A stretch of DNA of 64,000 nucleotides from Turbatrix aceti. Taxonomy: Eukaryota; Nematoda; Chromadorea; Rhabditida; Panagrolaimidae. Location of the stretch: the NCBI GenBank assembly GCA_963969345.1, contig OZ017770.1:5465246-5529245 (forward strand), given 5' to 3'. The translations under genes and the position numbers were made by a program. Positions 24,896 through 35,700 of this stretch are shown in pieces. Positions within the stretch are counted from its first letter, which is position 1. Every line of letters starts with the position of its first letter. The notes beneath the pieces were generated by a model. The model was given only the letters and a program-made list of their open reading frames with translations, searched no databases and was not told where the DNA came from.

Positions 24896-25327
24896 CGAGG
24901 CTGCACTGGATGACAACACGATCTCTGATGAATTTGGCGGTGTAATTTCGGCAGTTTTGTCTCAGTTCAAGACTCTGTTTACTGTTTGATTATTTTGTTA
25001 TTATTTTGTTACTAGTTTTGGATTATTGACATTCTTGTTCACTTTTTGCGCATTTTGAGTAAATGATTGCTGCTCCGAGAGGAAATCGTACGATTTTACT
25101 GTTTTGGTTTTAAAAGAGGCTCAATTGAATTTCAACATTCATAAATGTTTTTCTTTTTTGTTCTGTGTTAGTGTGTGGAAATAAACGAAGACATTCCAAG
25201 GTTTGGATTCAAGCAAAAAACAGAATTTATGTTGAATTTAGCCTAAGCAGAAGCCCTGAACACGTGCCAAAGTTAAGATGCGCGAAAAAAATATATTTTA
25301 AAGAATTATAAAACCACTGTGAGAAAT

Positions 25328-25535
25328 GCCGGGCGATACCCGAAATTCGCGTTTTTCTGTCGGTTTCCTCCATTTTTTGGGCATTCAGGTTGATGACCTT
25401 TATTTTCATCGGTGATATTTGTTTTTCGACGATTTGTATCTCGCATTCAGTTGTATACCTTCGATTCTGTCTCTTTTTTTATGCCAAGTCTCCAAAATCT
25501 GTATTTATGCTCATTTTCAGTTCCGACACTAAAAA
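25328..25535 (+). repeat. Direct repeat, copy 1
   Basis: Shares with 25908-26140 the ordered blocks GGGCATTCAGG, CGGTGATATTTGTTTTTCGA, CCTT.GATT and a TTATG..CAG..CTGACACT-type end. Diverged by substitutions and small indels. No open frame of note; probably a fragment of an interspersed element. Confidence 0.6.
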
Positions 25536-25907
25536 CCTTTTGGAGGGACGTTAATCACCACTATCACACAGTAACCGCAATAGGTCTCTAAATAAAATAA
25601 CAAGAACGTAAATCCAAAACAAAAAAAAAACAGCAACGTTGACTTTGCGCTCATACGGGCTCTCGTTGCAACTAACAGTATAAAGAGTCTCGACTGGAAA
25701 TTCGTTCCAAAAGTTTTTGAGCGCTCATTGCGTTTTTCATTTGACTTTTTCTTCTGGCTTGCTCTGCTCCGCTCGCTCTCTGGTGCATTTATCCTTTCCT
25801 TGCTTTTGTTTCATGTATTGTCAGTCCTATGCATCTAGCCATTGCGAAAGTCTGATTGCCAGTGTTGGTGGGTACCCGATCTGACCTACTCGTTCACCCT
25901 ACCCAAA

Positions 25908-26140
25908 ATTTTGCGTTTCTTTGTTGGTTTTCCCGAGTTTTCGGGCATTCAGGACAACATTTGTGATAACCTTCGTTTTTTTCGGTGATATTTGTTTTTC
26001 GACGATGTGTACCTCGGATTCCCTTGTAAACCTTTGATTACGATTTGCACATTTCAAATTCTCCTTTTTTGTGCCAGAGTTCCAAGATTGGACGTGTATG
26101 CTTATGTTCAGCTCTGACACTGAATTCTTGGTTCAGTGTC
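25908..26140 (+). repeat. Direct repeat, copy 2, ending in a hairpin
   Basis: Second copy of the block at 25328-25535. It ends with a perfect 9-base inverted repeat GACACTGAA (26116-26124) / TTCAGTGTC (26132-26140), which is not complete in copy 1. Confidence 0.58.
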
Positions 26141-26554
26141 GGAACTTCTGAAACAACAGCATGCTGACATTGTGAAGAGTTCCTGCTGGCAGTGACGGTG
26201 AAAAAATTACGCCATTTTTTTCTCGACTGGAAAATATCGTTTCGTTGCGATCGCACGCTATTTCAAATTTGTCTAGTTTTAGTGCTCACATTTTTGTTTT
26301 GTCAGTTACTTGGATCATTTTTTTTGTATCTGTGTTGTTTGCACTTTTTTCGGGTGCATTTAGCACTGTTAACTCTTTGCGTTTTGTAAACTGCGTGATC
26401 TATATCCGACCCTGAATGCTTCTTTTTTTTCACCCGCGTGCTGTTGTAATAATCTTTGCCACTATTTTACTTCTGTCGAAACAGGTGACATTGTTTCGTA
26501 CTGATTTCCCAAAGGGGTTGTTGTACAGTAACACCTATGATTGAATCGTTTTAG

Positions 26555-29103
26555 TGAAAACTCGCGGTAGGCCAGAGGGATACCCTATCCGCAACGTATC
26601 CCGCAGCATGCATGGTGCCCGCTGCAATTTGCGCTACTCTTCTCGCTCGAACCAGTCACTGATTTACCGTTGGTACAGGCAGCGCGTTCGCTGGTACACC
26701 CGCACCCCTTACAACTACCGTCGGATGGCAGAAAAGCCTGAAAAAGAACCTGAAATAAAGGGTCAAGAAATTCTTCGAAAGTATGTTTTTGTTCTTCAAT
26801 TTTAGAAAGTTTTTTCATCGTGCGCGTTTTAGCCAGGATTCTGATCTCGAGTCGATGCTCAACGTCAAACTCCCGTATTTGCCCAGTATTGACGAACGCA
26901 TCGCTACAGAACAGGATCGTGAATTGATGCCTCCGCCTGCCATTCCGCTTCCACCGCAACCGACCAAATCTGCGTACGTTTTTCTAAAACAATCGTTCAT
27001 TGATATATTTTTTTTATTTTCAGTGCTGAACGTAGCTTCCATTGTACTGCTCCGGGCTGCACCAAGAGCTACAAGCATCTTAAAGGCCTGCGTGCTCATT
27101 TCAAGCAGAAGCATCCCAGTTTGCCGGTTCCCAATCGAGAGCAGTTCAAACACATTATTTCTAACCCAACGAACAATGTCCGCTTCCATTGTACTGCTCC
27201 GGACTGCACCAAGAGCTACAAGTATCTTAAAGGCCTGCGTGCTCATTTCAAGCAGCAGCATCCCAATTTGCCGGTTCCTAATCGAGAGCAGTTCAAACAC
27301 ATTCTTTCTAACCCGAAGGACAAGGTCGACGGCGGCAACGCACAGGCAAACGCGAATCGGAAGAGTTCCGTCGTGCGTCCTGTATCCGGTGTACGCACGA
27401 CTACAACAAAACGCGTATCTCGTAGCCCAAAGAGCGACGTTAGCATGACCTCGCCTCCGATGCCCCAGCAAGTTGGCCAGCGGCCCCAGCTCATGCGACA
27501 GAATCCGATTCGACATCCCAGCGTTATTCAGCGTCCTCAGCTTTCTCGTCCTCAAATGATACAGATCACGGATCCCGCTGCCATGCAGATCGGTCACGTT
27601 GCGCCAATGGTTGTCGAACAGCCTGCAGCTGTGGAAGAACCCGAACCAGAAGTTGCTCCACCGGAGGCAGTCTCGCAGGCACCGCCGCAGCCAACGGAGA
27701 CTCAACCTACACCTCAGCAAACTGTTCCGCCTGCTGAGCCAATGGAGGTAGATTCTCCGGCCGCCGCTTCGTCTGTCCATGCCCGCGATTCTCCCGCAGT
27801 TACGAGTTCCAATGAAAGCACTCCGGCATCTTCGCAATCGACGGCCATTCCTGAGCCTGCTACGCCTTCCCAGGTGACTACTCCGGCCGCGCAACTGCCT
27901 ACTTCCTCGCCGAGCTCTGGCATGCAGAACGTCATCTATCAGCCTGAGATCATGGATCAGCAGCAGCAAAACGTCTTTGGCCTCTCGCAACAACCTCCTC
28001 AAGGCACTAACCAGGATCTCATTGTAATTGATCTCACTGACGATGACGTCACCGTTCAGCAGCAACCGGCACCTCAGCAGACGGTTTCGCAACAGCAGGG
28101 CCACCACCCTCATGTGCGCTTTGTTCAAAACGCCGGCCCGCGGCGAAACGTCGTCAAAATCAATCCCAGCATGCCACGTCCCAACACGGTTCGCTATGCC
28201 AGCAATCCACTGATTTCTTATACGCTCGGAGGCGGCGTCACCCACCGCCCTCGTATGCGTTTTGTTCAGAACGCCGGCCCGCGGCGAAACTTCAATCCCC
28301 GCATGCCACGTCCCAACATGGTTCGCTTTGTCAATCGTCCACTGCTTATCAATGCACTGCCCGGCGGCGTCACCCATCGCCCGACTGGTTACGAGAGCGG
28401 CATCAGTTTTTCGGGCGATACGGATGCTACCTATTCACCCCCTCCGCAACTTGTACCTCAGCAGACAGTTTCGCAGCAACAGGGCCACCGCCCTCATGTG
28501 CGCTTTGTTCAGAACGCCGGCCCGCAGCGAAACTTAAATCCCAGCATGCCACGTCCCAACATGGTTCGCTTTGTCAATCGTCCACTGCTTTTCAATGCAC
28601 GGCGCGGCGGCGTCACCTATCGCCCGACTGGTCAAACGGTCAATCTGGTGCGTGTTGTTGCTGTCCACAATCAAGGCCAGGGCCCCCGACAGTTCATTCC
28701 GCAAGCCGTTCGAGGTGGCATGCCAGTCAACCTGCGGCCTACTCCCTATGGAAGCCGTGGCGTGCGACTCACTCGCGTGGCCCGTCCTTCCATGAGTGGC
28801 GGTGGACTCAAGCAGGACCAAGGACCCCGGCAGTTTATTCCGCATACTGTTCTAGGTGGCGTGCCCGTCAACCAGCCGTCGCCTGCCTCAGAAGTTGGCC
28901 ATGGCCAGCGATCTGTTCCTCCTCATATCGTCTATCCTGACACAACCTTTGGAGCTCGAGGCACTGCTGGTGATGTTTTCGCTGCTTCGAGTTCCGCGAG
29001 CTCCAACCCCACTTCTTCGACTTTCCAGGTTTCGGCAGTGGCCGATACGGACGACATGGTTTCTTCAAGCTCGCCGAACGAGAATGTCGTTCCACTGGAC
29101 TAG
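26555..29103 (+). CDS. Rearranged duplicate of the zinc-finger gene (copy B), 5' exons not found
   Basis: Exons 26555-26780, 26833-26973 and 27024-29103 join in one open frame of about 815 codons. The first exon equals exon 3 of copy A in length (226) and phase, and the duplication includes the intron end before it. Counterparts of A exons 1, 2, 4 and the first part of 5 are missing. The next upstream frame hits a stop, so translation would need an unseen exon, a trans-spliced leader, or the in-frame ATG at 26608. It has two tandem C2H2 fingers (FHCTAPGCTKSY.. and FHCTAPDCTKSY..) where A has one; the later IKCVYC finger of A is deleted in frame. The tail has three copies of a RFVQNAGP..PRPN unit. 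The frame is intact across 2.4 kb, so it may be functional, but loss of the start leaves it a candidate pseudogene. Confidence 0.7.
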
Positions 29104-29329
29104 ACGAATGTCATTATCAGTTTATTTTGGATCGTGTTTTACATGGACAATCGATTTATTGGTGTTTTGTTATTTTATGAATACTGTTCTGAAAATCGCC
29201 GGTGTCTGAGCTGCTAACATGTAGTAGGATTTGATGTTAAGCGCGCGAATCCATGGTTTTGCCAACTATGTAATTAGTATCCAAGTTTGACATTTTTGTT
29301 GCTTTTTTGCACGGTCACGGCTACACGAC

Positions 29330-29450
29330 CAGTGTTGTAGGGTTCGAATTTTTTTTGGGTTACCCGAACCCAAAAAATTTCGGTAACTCGATCGAAACCC
29401 GGAATTTTCGGGTCGGGTCGGATTTCGGGACGGGTAACCCAGTAACACTG
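29330..29450. mobile_element. Short inverted-repeat element, CAGTGTTG family
   Basis: Starts CAGTGTTGTAGGGTT and ends AACCCAGTAACACTG. Flanks TACACGAC (left) and TACACCAG (right) agree at 6 of 8 positions, as expected of an aged hAT-type 8-bp target duplication. Non-coding interior of GGGTCGGGT and CCCGAA words. Confidence 0.62.
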
Positions 29451-29454
29451 TACA

Positions 29455-29605
29455 CCAGAGTCGTTGTTCGAAGCCGAGCATTCGAGTCGAGCGAGTAAGC
29501 CGAGCCGCTTGCTCGAATGCTTAGCTTGAAAAATCAGAGCCGAGCCAAGTGGCTCGAAGATCACAGAGCGAGCCGAGCGGCCCGGAGAATTTCGAGCCGA
29601 TCTCA
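29455..29605. repeat. GAGCCGAGC-rich fragment
   Basis: Starts near CAGAGTCGTTGTTCGAAGCC and repeats GAGCCGAGC, CTCGAATGCTT and GGCTCGA words, as at 17648-17975. The right terminal repeat is not recognisable, so it may be truncated. Confidence 0.45.
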
Positions 29606-29659
29606 AAAAAATGTGATATTTATAATTTATTTACGCCAAATTCTCCAATTACACACATC

Positions 29660-29796
29660 ATGTGTTGTCGGGTACCCGGACTGGAACCGGCCGGTTCCGA
29701 TCTGTTCCAGTTCCGGTTATGAACCGTAACCGAACTATTTCCCAAATTCGAACCGGCTGGAACCGAAATCAGAACAGGCCGGAACCTACAACACTG
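29660..29796. mobile_element. Short inverted-repeat element, CAGTGTTG family variant
   Basis: Starts ATGTGTTGTCGGGTACCCGG and ends CCTACAACACTG. The interior is built of CCGGTTCCG and GGAACCG words rather than CGGGT words. Non-coding; no clear target duplication. Confidence 0.5.
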
Positions 29797-30255
29797 CCCG
29801 TGAGGTTTATCAGTTCATGGGATTAGGCGGGGAGCGCTTGACGATGGTCTCGGTCGGTGTCTATAGCGGTTTCTTTGGAGCACAGGTGTCGAATCTGGCA
29901 AGTCACCAATGCTGTACGTTGATGGTACCGGTCGAGTACAGGCGGGAAGATAAGATAGAAGGTATGCAGGAGAAAGAAGCAACGAACATGTTTATTCGTC
30001 ATTAACGGGGGTTTATTGGTCATTGGTCAAAATGGGATCTCGAAAAGAAGATCGCGCTTTCAGTTTCTCATTTGGTAGACAACTTTATTTAGTAAAAAGG
30101 GTGTTTATTGTTATTTTTAGTTTTAGCATACACAAAAATCGTGAAGTCGCGTCATTGTTAAAATTAGGAGAACATAACAGAATCTCGTATTGAAACTGCA
30201 AAAAAATATCATAAAAAATGTAATTAAAGTCATCGGAGTTTCGGAGTAGTAATGA

Positions 30256-31498
30256 TCAAAAAAATGCACGAAATAAAACAAAAATAATCCAAGGAAGCAG
30301 GATTATAATCAAAAGCGTCAAAGTTGTTATCTTTTTAAATACTTTGGATTGACGTTTGATGTCGGTAAGATTATCTGATTTGAACGTTTTGTAGTACTCA
30401 ACAGTCGAATCCCAGGAATGGTTGTTGACTGGTTGGTATCCAAGATCTTTTCTGGCTTTTTCAATAGAAAAAGTGTTGGTCAGTGCCATGAGATTAACTT
30501 CGAATCGCGTGAGAAGCGGTTCAACGGCGAACAAACGGTAAAGCCATTCAAAAATATAAGCAATTGTGTAGACAATTTCATAAGGAACGTTATATCTCGG
30601 TAGAGGAATTTCAAGTGCCGTAAACAGTTTGTACCAAAAACCAAACGATTGAACTGCTCCGTCACCATCGACAATGTTGTAAACTTCGCCGTTCACATGT
30701 TCTTTTGTTTCAAGTGCATTTGCTGCCAAAATAAGAGCATTTACAGTATTCACAGCCCCGGAATACTGCGTCAGACACGGTTGTGATTTTTCAAAAGATG
30801 CAATGACTGCTCCGCGAACTGCCATAGCAATAGTTCGGTTTGTAACTTTCTGATCACCTGGTCCGTAAATTCCACGAAGTCGGAGTGTGCAGGTACGAAG
30901 GCGGCCTTTGCGAGCAACATCTCTTATGAGTTTTTCTGCTTTTGCTTTGGATTCTGCATAAGATGTTAGAAAAGTTTTAAGGTAGGGAGCTTTTTCATCG
31001 CTGTTGAACACCGGCGTGGCACCAAAAACGACGGCGATTGAAGACGTAAAGACCAGACGTTCGCATCCTACGGCTTCGCATGCAACGATAACATTCTTCG
31101 TACCATTCACGTTGATTTCGTGGGTCTTTTTTGAATCAAGCTACAAACAAGCTTTATTTCGAAAAAAACCCTACTGTAAATAGCCTACCGATGATGCCCC
31201 CGAAGAGCCGTATGCCGCGAGATGGAAACACACTTCGCAGCCTTTGATCGCTTCAAGCAAGCCAACAAGATCCGTAACAGACCCCTAAATCGTAATTTTC
31301 CATCTTTGTTGTGGACTAAATTAAAAATTACTAAAAAAAATCTACCTTCACAATTCTGACTTTGTCTGCACTCAAAATCACATGGGGTAAACTTATAAAC
31401 GCCACGTCGTAAAGTACAACAGAATGTCCACTGGATACAAGCTTATCGGCAAGAAGTTGTCCCAAGTAGCCACCACCACCGACAATGATCGCGTGCAT
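30256..31498 (-). CDS. SDR42E-like 3-beta-hydroxysteroid dehydrogenase family enzyme
   Basis: Exons 31498-31346, 31284-31189 and 31140-30256 join to 377 residues. The protein opens with the NAD(P)-binding motif VGGGGYLGQLL (G-x-x-G-x-x-G) at residues 5-15, then FHLAAYG. Catalytic residues are seen as FTSS (Ser region) and SYAESKAKAEKLI (Tyr-x3-Lys). TCTLRLRGIYGPGDQ and FSIEKARKDLGYQP are typical of the extended SDR 3-beta-HSD/SDR42E group. A C-terminal hydrophobic segment (LTLLIIILLPWIIFVLF) would anchor it in the ER membrane. It probably oxidises a sterol or steroid 3-hydroxyl using NAD(P); the true substrate is unknown. Closest by pattern to SDR42E1 rather than NSDHL or the classical HSD3B enzymes. 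Confidence 0.88.
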
Positions 31499-32725
31499 GG
31501 TTTACGACAATGCTGAGGTGACACTGATACAAGAGTTCCTCTTTGCTGCCGAGTAACGTCATTCATGCCCCCTTATTATCTCGTTTGATGTAGTTTATTA
31601 AAAAATCACTTTACAACAGAGAACTGAGTGTCTTCAGACGGCTGTCGCCTGGCTTTTATTAGATTATGCACCTCCAAAATAGACAAAGTTCCATTAAAGG
31701 AGCATCGAATTCTTATCCTCAGGTGGCGTATTTGTGTCTGTCTTATAATTAAATTATGTATAAATTTTTTTGTGTCGAATTACCGGGTGGCCACGCAAAA
31801 AAAATTACATCAGAACATGAAATTTTTTATTTAAAAAAGTCAGATTACACATTTTATTACCTGGAAAAAACTGAAACCTCAAGTTACAATTTATCCTCAA
31901 GATCAGCACTAAATAAGGCGATATTCGTCTTTCCGGAAGACTAGTAACATTTTCAAACTAAGAAAAATGACTGCGGTGATACACATTATGCAGGTCAAAT
32001 TCTATAAAATGACTGAAAACGACTTTCAACCAAAAATAAAATTTTTGTACACATTGCCTAGCTATGATGTGCTCCAATCAATTTATGGCCTTTGCATGCA
32101 CTCAACGGCTACTACATGTCAAAAAATTATCCTACACCTTTACAAAAAAAACTTTTTTTTACAATATTAACGTTTTATTTCCATTATTTTGTATCATGTG
32201 ACCAATAATGCTCTGTGCGTCACGAGAATGGAATATAAAACGGGCATTCCAACGCTAAAGTGTCGCTTTCTCTTTCTCTGTTTCTCTCAGTTGCTTCACT
32301 GCCTCGACTTGCTCTGCCTTTTCGCGTTCGGCTGAATGCGTTCGTACTTCTCTTCGTGCTCCTGCGTTATGAATTTTCTGTGGGAGTTTTGCCAAACTGT
32401 AATTTTTAAATTTGCATAGCATTTATAATTACTTGCCGGTTATGAGGACAGAGAAATACCTAGGGATTTGACGGTTTACGTAATCATATTTTTTTGCTCA
32501 CTTTTTCATGGTTGTTTACGCTTTTTTTATGTGGATTTATAGGCACGATGTTGCAGATTTTTGCCTTCCGTGATGATTGCCCGCTTGTTACAAGTGACTC
32601 ACGCTTATCATTGTGCTATTAAATTTTTCTCCTGTTCGCTCTTCGGTTTTCAAAAAAATTGTGCTTTATTTGTAGCGTGCAACACTCAATTTCGTTAGAA
32701 AAATGAAGCTGAAACAATCGCTGTA
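31499..32725. other. Upstream region between divergent genes
   Basis: About 1.2 kb between the SDR start (-) and the KMT2 start (+). Small open frames at 31628-32170 are AT-rich and unsupported. Probably both promoters and 5' untranslated sequence. Confidence 0.5.
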
Positions 32726-35700
32726 ATGGATGCTTCTACGTCATCGACGGTGATTGGAGACTTTGCCGTGCGGTCATCAGACACCAATTCTAACTCAGCA
32801 CGGTACAATTCTCGTAATGCTCAGAAAGGCAGAAGGTTGAATAACATCGCTGCCCAGCTACAGCAATCGTACGTTGTTGTTTTTTCATTAACAGAAGTCG
32901 CACTTAATCGATTGGTTATATATACGCATGTTTTACGTTTTGCAGCGATCGTGCTCTGTCGTATAATACATCAATACAGCTGAATGGCACGATGAATAAG
33001 CGCAGTAGCGGGGGTTCATCGACAAACAGCGGCTTCTCCAAGAACGAGCAGGGCAGAGTTACTTGTCATCAGTGTTTGCTGCCTGTTCGACCGGCGAGTG
33101 ATGCATTGGCGTGCATAGGTTGCAAAAAGTGCCGTTTTTTCAATTTCCTCGGGCCTTGTTTAACGTATTTATGATTTAGGAAGGTACATCCTGCGTGTTC
33201 GGGCACAAATACGAGTAACAACCAGTATGTGTGCCTTCCCTGCCGAAAGTGCGCTAACATGCCGAGTACATCGTCTAGTCTGCTTGCCTCGTCCCTGGAA
33301 GTCTCTGAACACACCTCGAACCCTTCGATATCACATTCGCGTTCTGAAGGTGGAAGTGGGAGTCCCGTTGTCTCGGTGACGCCTGCCTCGAGCTCAACGA
33401 CGTCTTCTTCTTCGACTCCTGTTGCGACCCCGCTCATGACCAACAATCTCAATTTAATGACACTTTCTGTCGAGCAGGTAAACAAAATGACTCCACCAGT
33501 GATTAACACCGATTTCGACAACGATCAGCTACCGAAACAGATGCCTACTGGTTCGAGTTTTACCTCCTCGATCGATGAGGATGTTTCCATGTTCGCCAAC
33601 AGCTGTGACATGTCTGGCGCCTCGTCGACTGCTTCCAACAGCGCTCAGGTGTCTCCCGTTCTTCACGATTGCGACGATGGCAAGCCGTCATCGTGAGTAG
33701 ACATTTACATTTTTCCGGAATTTTTATTTGTTTTTTTATAGAAGCCGCAAAGGTGCAAAGTCAAGGAGTAATGACAGCCGTAAAAACTATGTTCGGCAGA
33801 CGTCTATGAAGACCAGGTCTGGCGGAGCTCCGTCAAACAAATCCTACGCGCTGCTTGAGAAGGGAGTCGAGAGAGAACGCCGAAGGCCCGCGACCAAAGG
33901 CAAGGGCAAAGGCACGCAGAGCAGGACGAGGAGGAATCGGTAGGTATCAGTTGTCCTTAGCTGAGATAATCCTTTGCTTTTAGCAATGCCAAATCTGCTC
34001 CTTATTTGCAATCCATAGCCAAAAGTATTCGGAATAGCAACGAAGAAGGTCCAGAAGGCGACGAACCTAAAACCCGGCAACCAGATGAAAACGATTACAT
34101 CCGGACCGCTGTAGTATCCAGTGCTGACAATCAATACGTCTGCAGTGTGCCTATGTGCCTGATTTGCGGGTCTATCGGTCGCGACGAAGAAGCCACGATG
34201 ATGACCTGCATGAGCTGTGCCCAGACGTATCATTCGTACTGCGTGAACATGCACGCAAAGCTGAACAAGACCATCTGCAAGCGAGGCTGGCGATGCCTGC
34301 AGTGCACCGTCTGCGAAGTTTGCGGAGATGGAAACGATGAGTCCCATTTATTGCTGTGCGATGAATGCGATGTTGCCTTTCACATCTACTGCCTTGAGCC
34401 CAAGCTAGACAAAATTCCGACTGGTTCGTGGCGCTGTCACTGGTGTGCCACCTGCAGGAGGTGCAATGGCCAGGTGCAAAGCGGGCTTGATCTGCAGAGA
34501 CTTGAAGGACTCTGCGAATCTTGTCACTCGCAACGCATTTGTCCAAAATGTCAAAAGCTATATGCCGATGGGGATTTTATGATTCGATGCCAGAATTGCA
34601 GCAGGTAGGCTTTTTTTCAACTTTGCATTGGTTAATGTTTTTTATTTTTCCAGGTGGTTGCACGGAGCGTGCGAGGACTTGACTACCGAAGAACAGCTAG
34701 AAAACGCTTACGAAAACGCTTTCCGTTGTTCTTTATGCCGACCGTCTGGCACAAGTGGATTCCGTTCGTTTTATTTCCCCCCAAAAAATAGTTTTTATAA
34801 TTTTGCTTTTCAGAAGACGTTATGAACACTTCCGTAATCGTTGATTCGGTTATGGTTAACAAAACGTCACTAGATTATTTCAAATGCGGACGATCGGGTT
34901 CCAGTCTTGCAAATTTGGATATTGCAGGTGGATCTTTTCGTTCTCAGTCCACGGATCAAGGAAACGGTAATTTTTTATCACACAAAAATTATAATTATAA
35001 TTTTTATAAATTTTAGATACCGATGAGTTGGTCAGCGAAGAAATAGAATTTGCTACCGGACATCGTCGTCAGAAGTCAGCTGGTCCCGGTAGAAGGCAGC
35101 CCAAAATAGGCGTTGGGGGCTTTATTGTCCGAAATCGTGTTCGTACAACGCAGTCTGTGGAAGACGATGGTGGCGAGGTCGAAGACGCATCTGCTCATGA
35201 CAACAAGGCGGCTCCTAACTGTAAGCAAAAGCGCAGACCTCGGAAGCCACGCCGGCATCAGCTTGAAGACGCTTATCCCACCGTTATGCAGCAGGCTTTT
35301 TGGGGCGTCAAAGGCGTCGACGGAAAAACTGTGCTGGAAATGCAAATTCGTGAACCGAGGCTAGAAGAATCTGCACAAAATTCGTTTTATGGAAAACAAA
35401 AGGATATTTATGAACTCTCCGAACCGGCATCCAATGTTTTACGTTCTCAGGCAGAATACGATATGCTGGATGATTTCAAAGTTGAAGACATGGATGTTGA
35501 TCTCGACTCTCTCGACTTTAATTTTTCTGAATTTCTCGATGGTGATGACGACAATTTCGATGACGATTTTGCGACTTTAGGTAAGCATTTTTCTAGATTT
35601 TTAAAAATAATATTCATTTTTTTACAGATAACACCGAGGAGTCGAGCATGGATGCAACCCGATCAGATGCACCAACAAATGATAATATTTTAAAAGAAAA

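Larger units (their letters stand above)
24896..26554. other. Repeat-rich intergenic region
   Basis: Contains two diverged copies of an about 200-base direct repeat (25328-25535 and 25908-26140) and a partial CAGTGTTG-family end at 25860. No coding exon is supported. The last 170 bases may hold the missing 5' part of gene copy B, but none is recognisable. Confidence 0.5.
29104..30255. other. Element-rich intergenic region between convergent genes
   Basis: Contains two CAGTGTTG-type elements (29330-29450, 29660-29796) and a GAGCCGAGC-rich fragment (29455-29605). No gene is supported; the plus frame 29817-30005 has no recognisable content. Confidence 0.55.

Noticed and set aside
26815..28377. 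520-codon minus-strand open frame across zinc-finger copy B
   Set aside because: It is the antisense of a GC-rich, Pro/Arg-rich coding exon; its product is Arg/Leu/Ser low complexity and a similar shadow exists opposite copy A.
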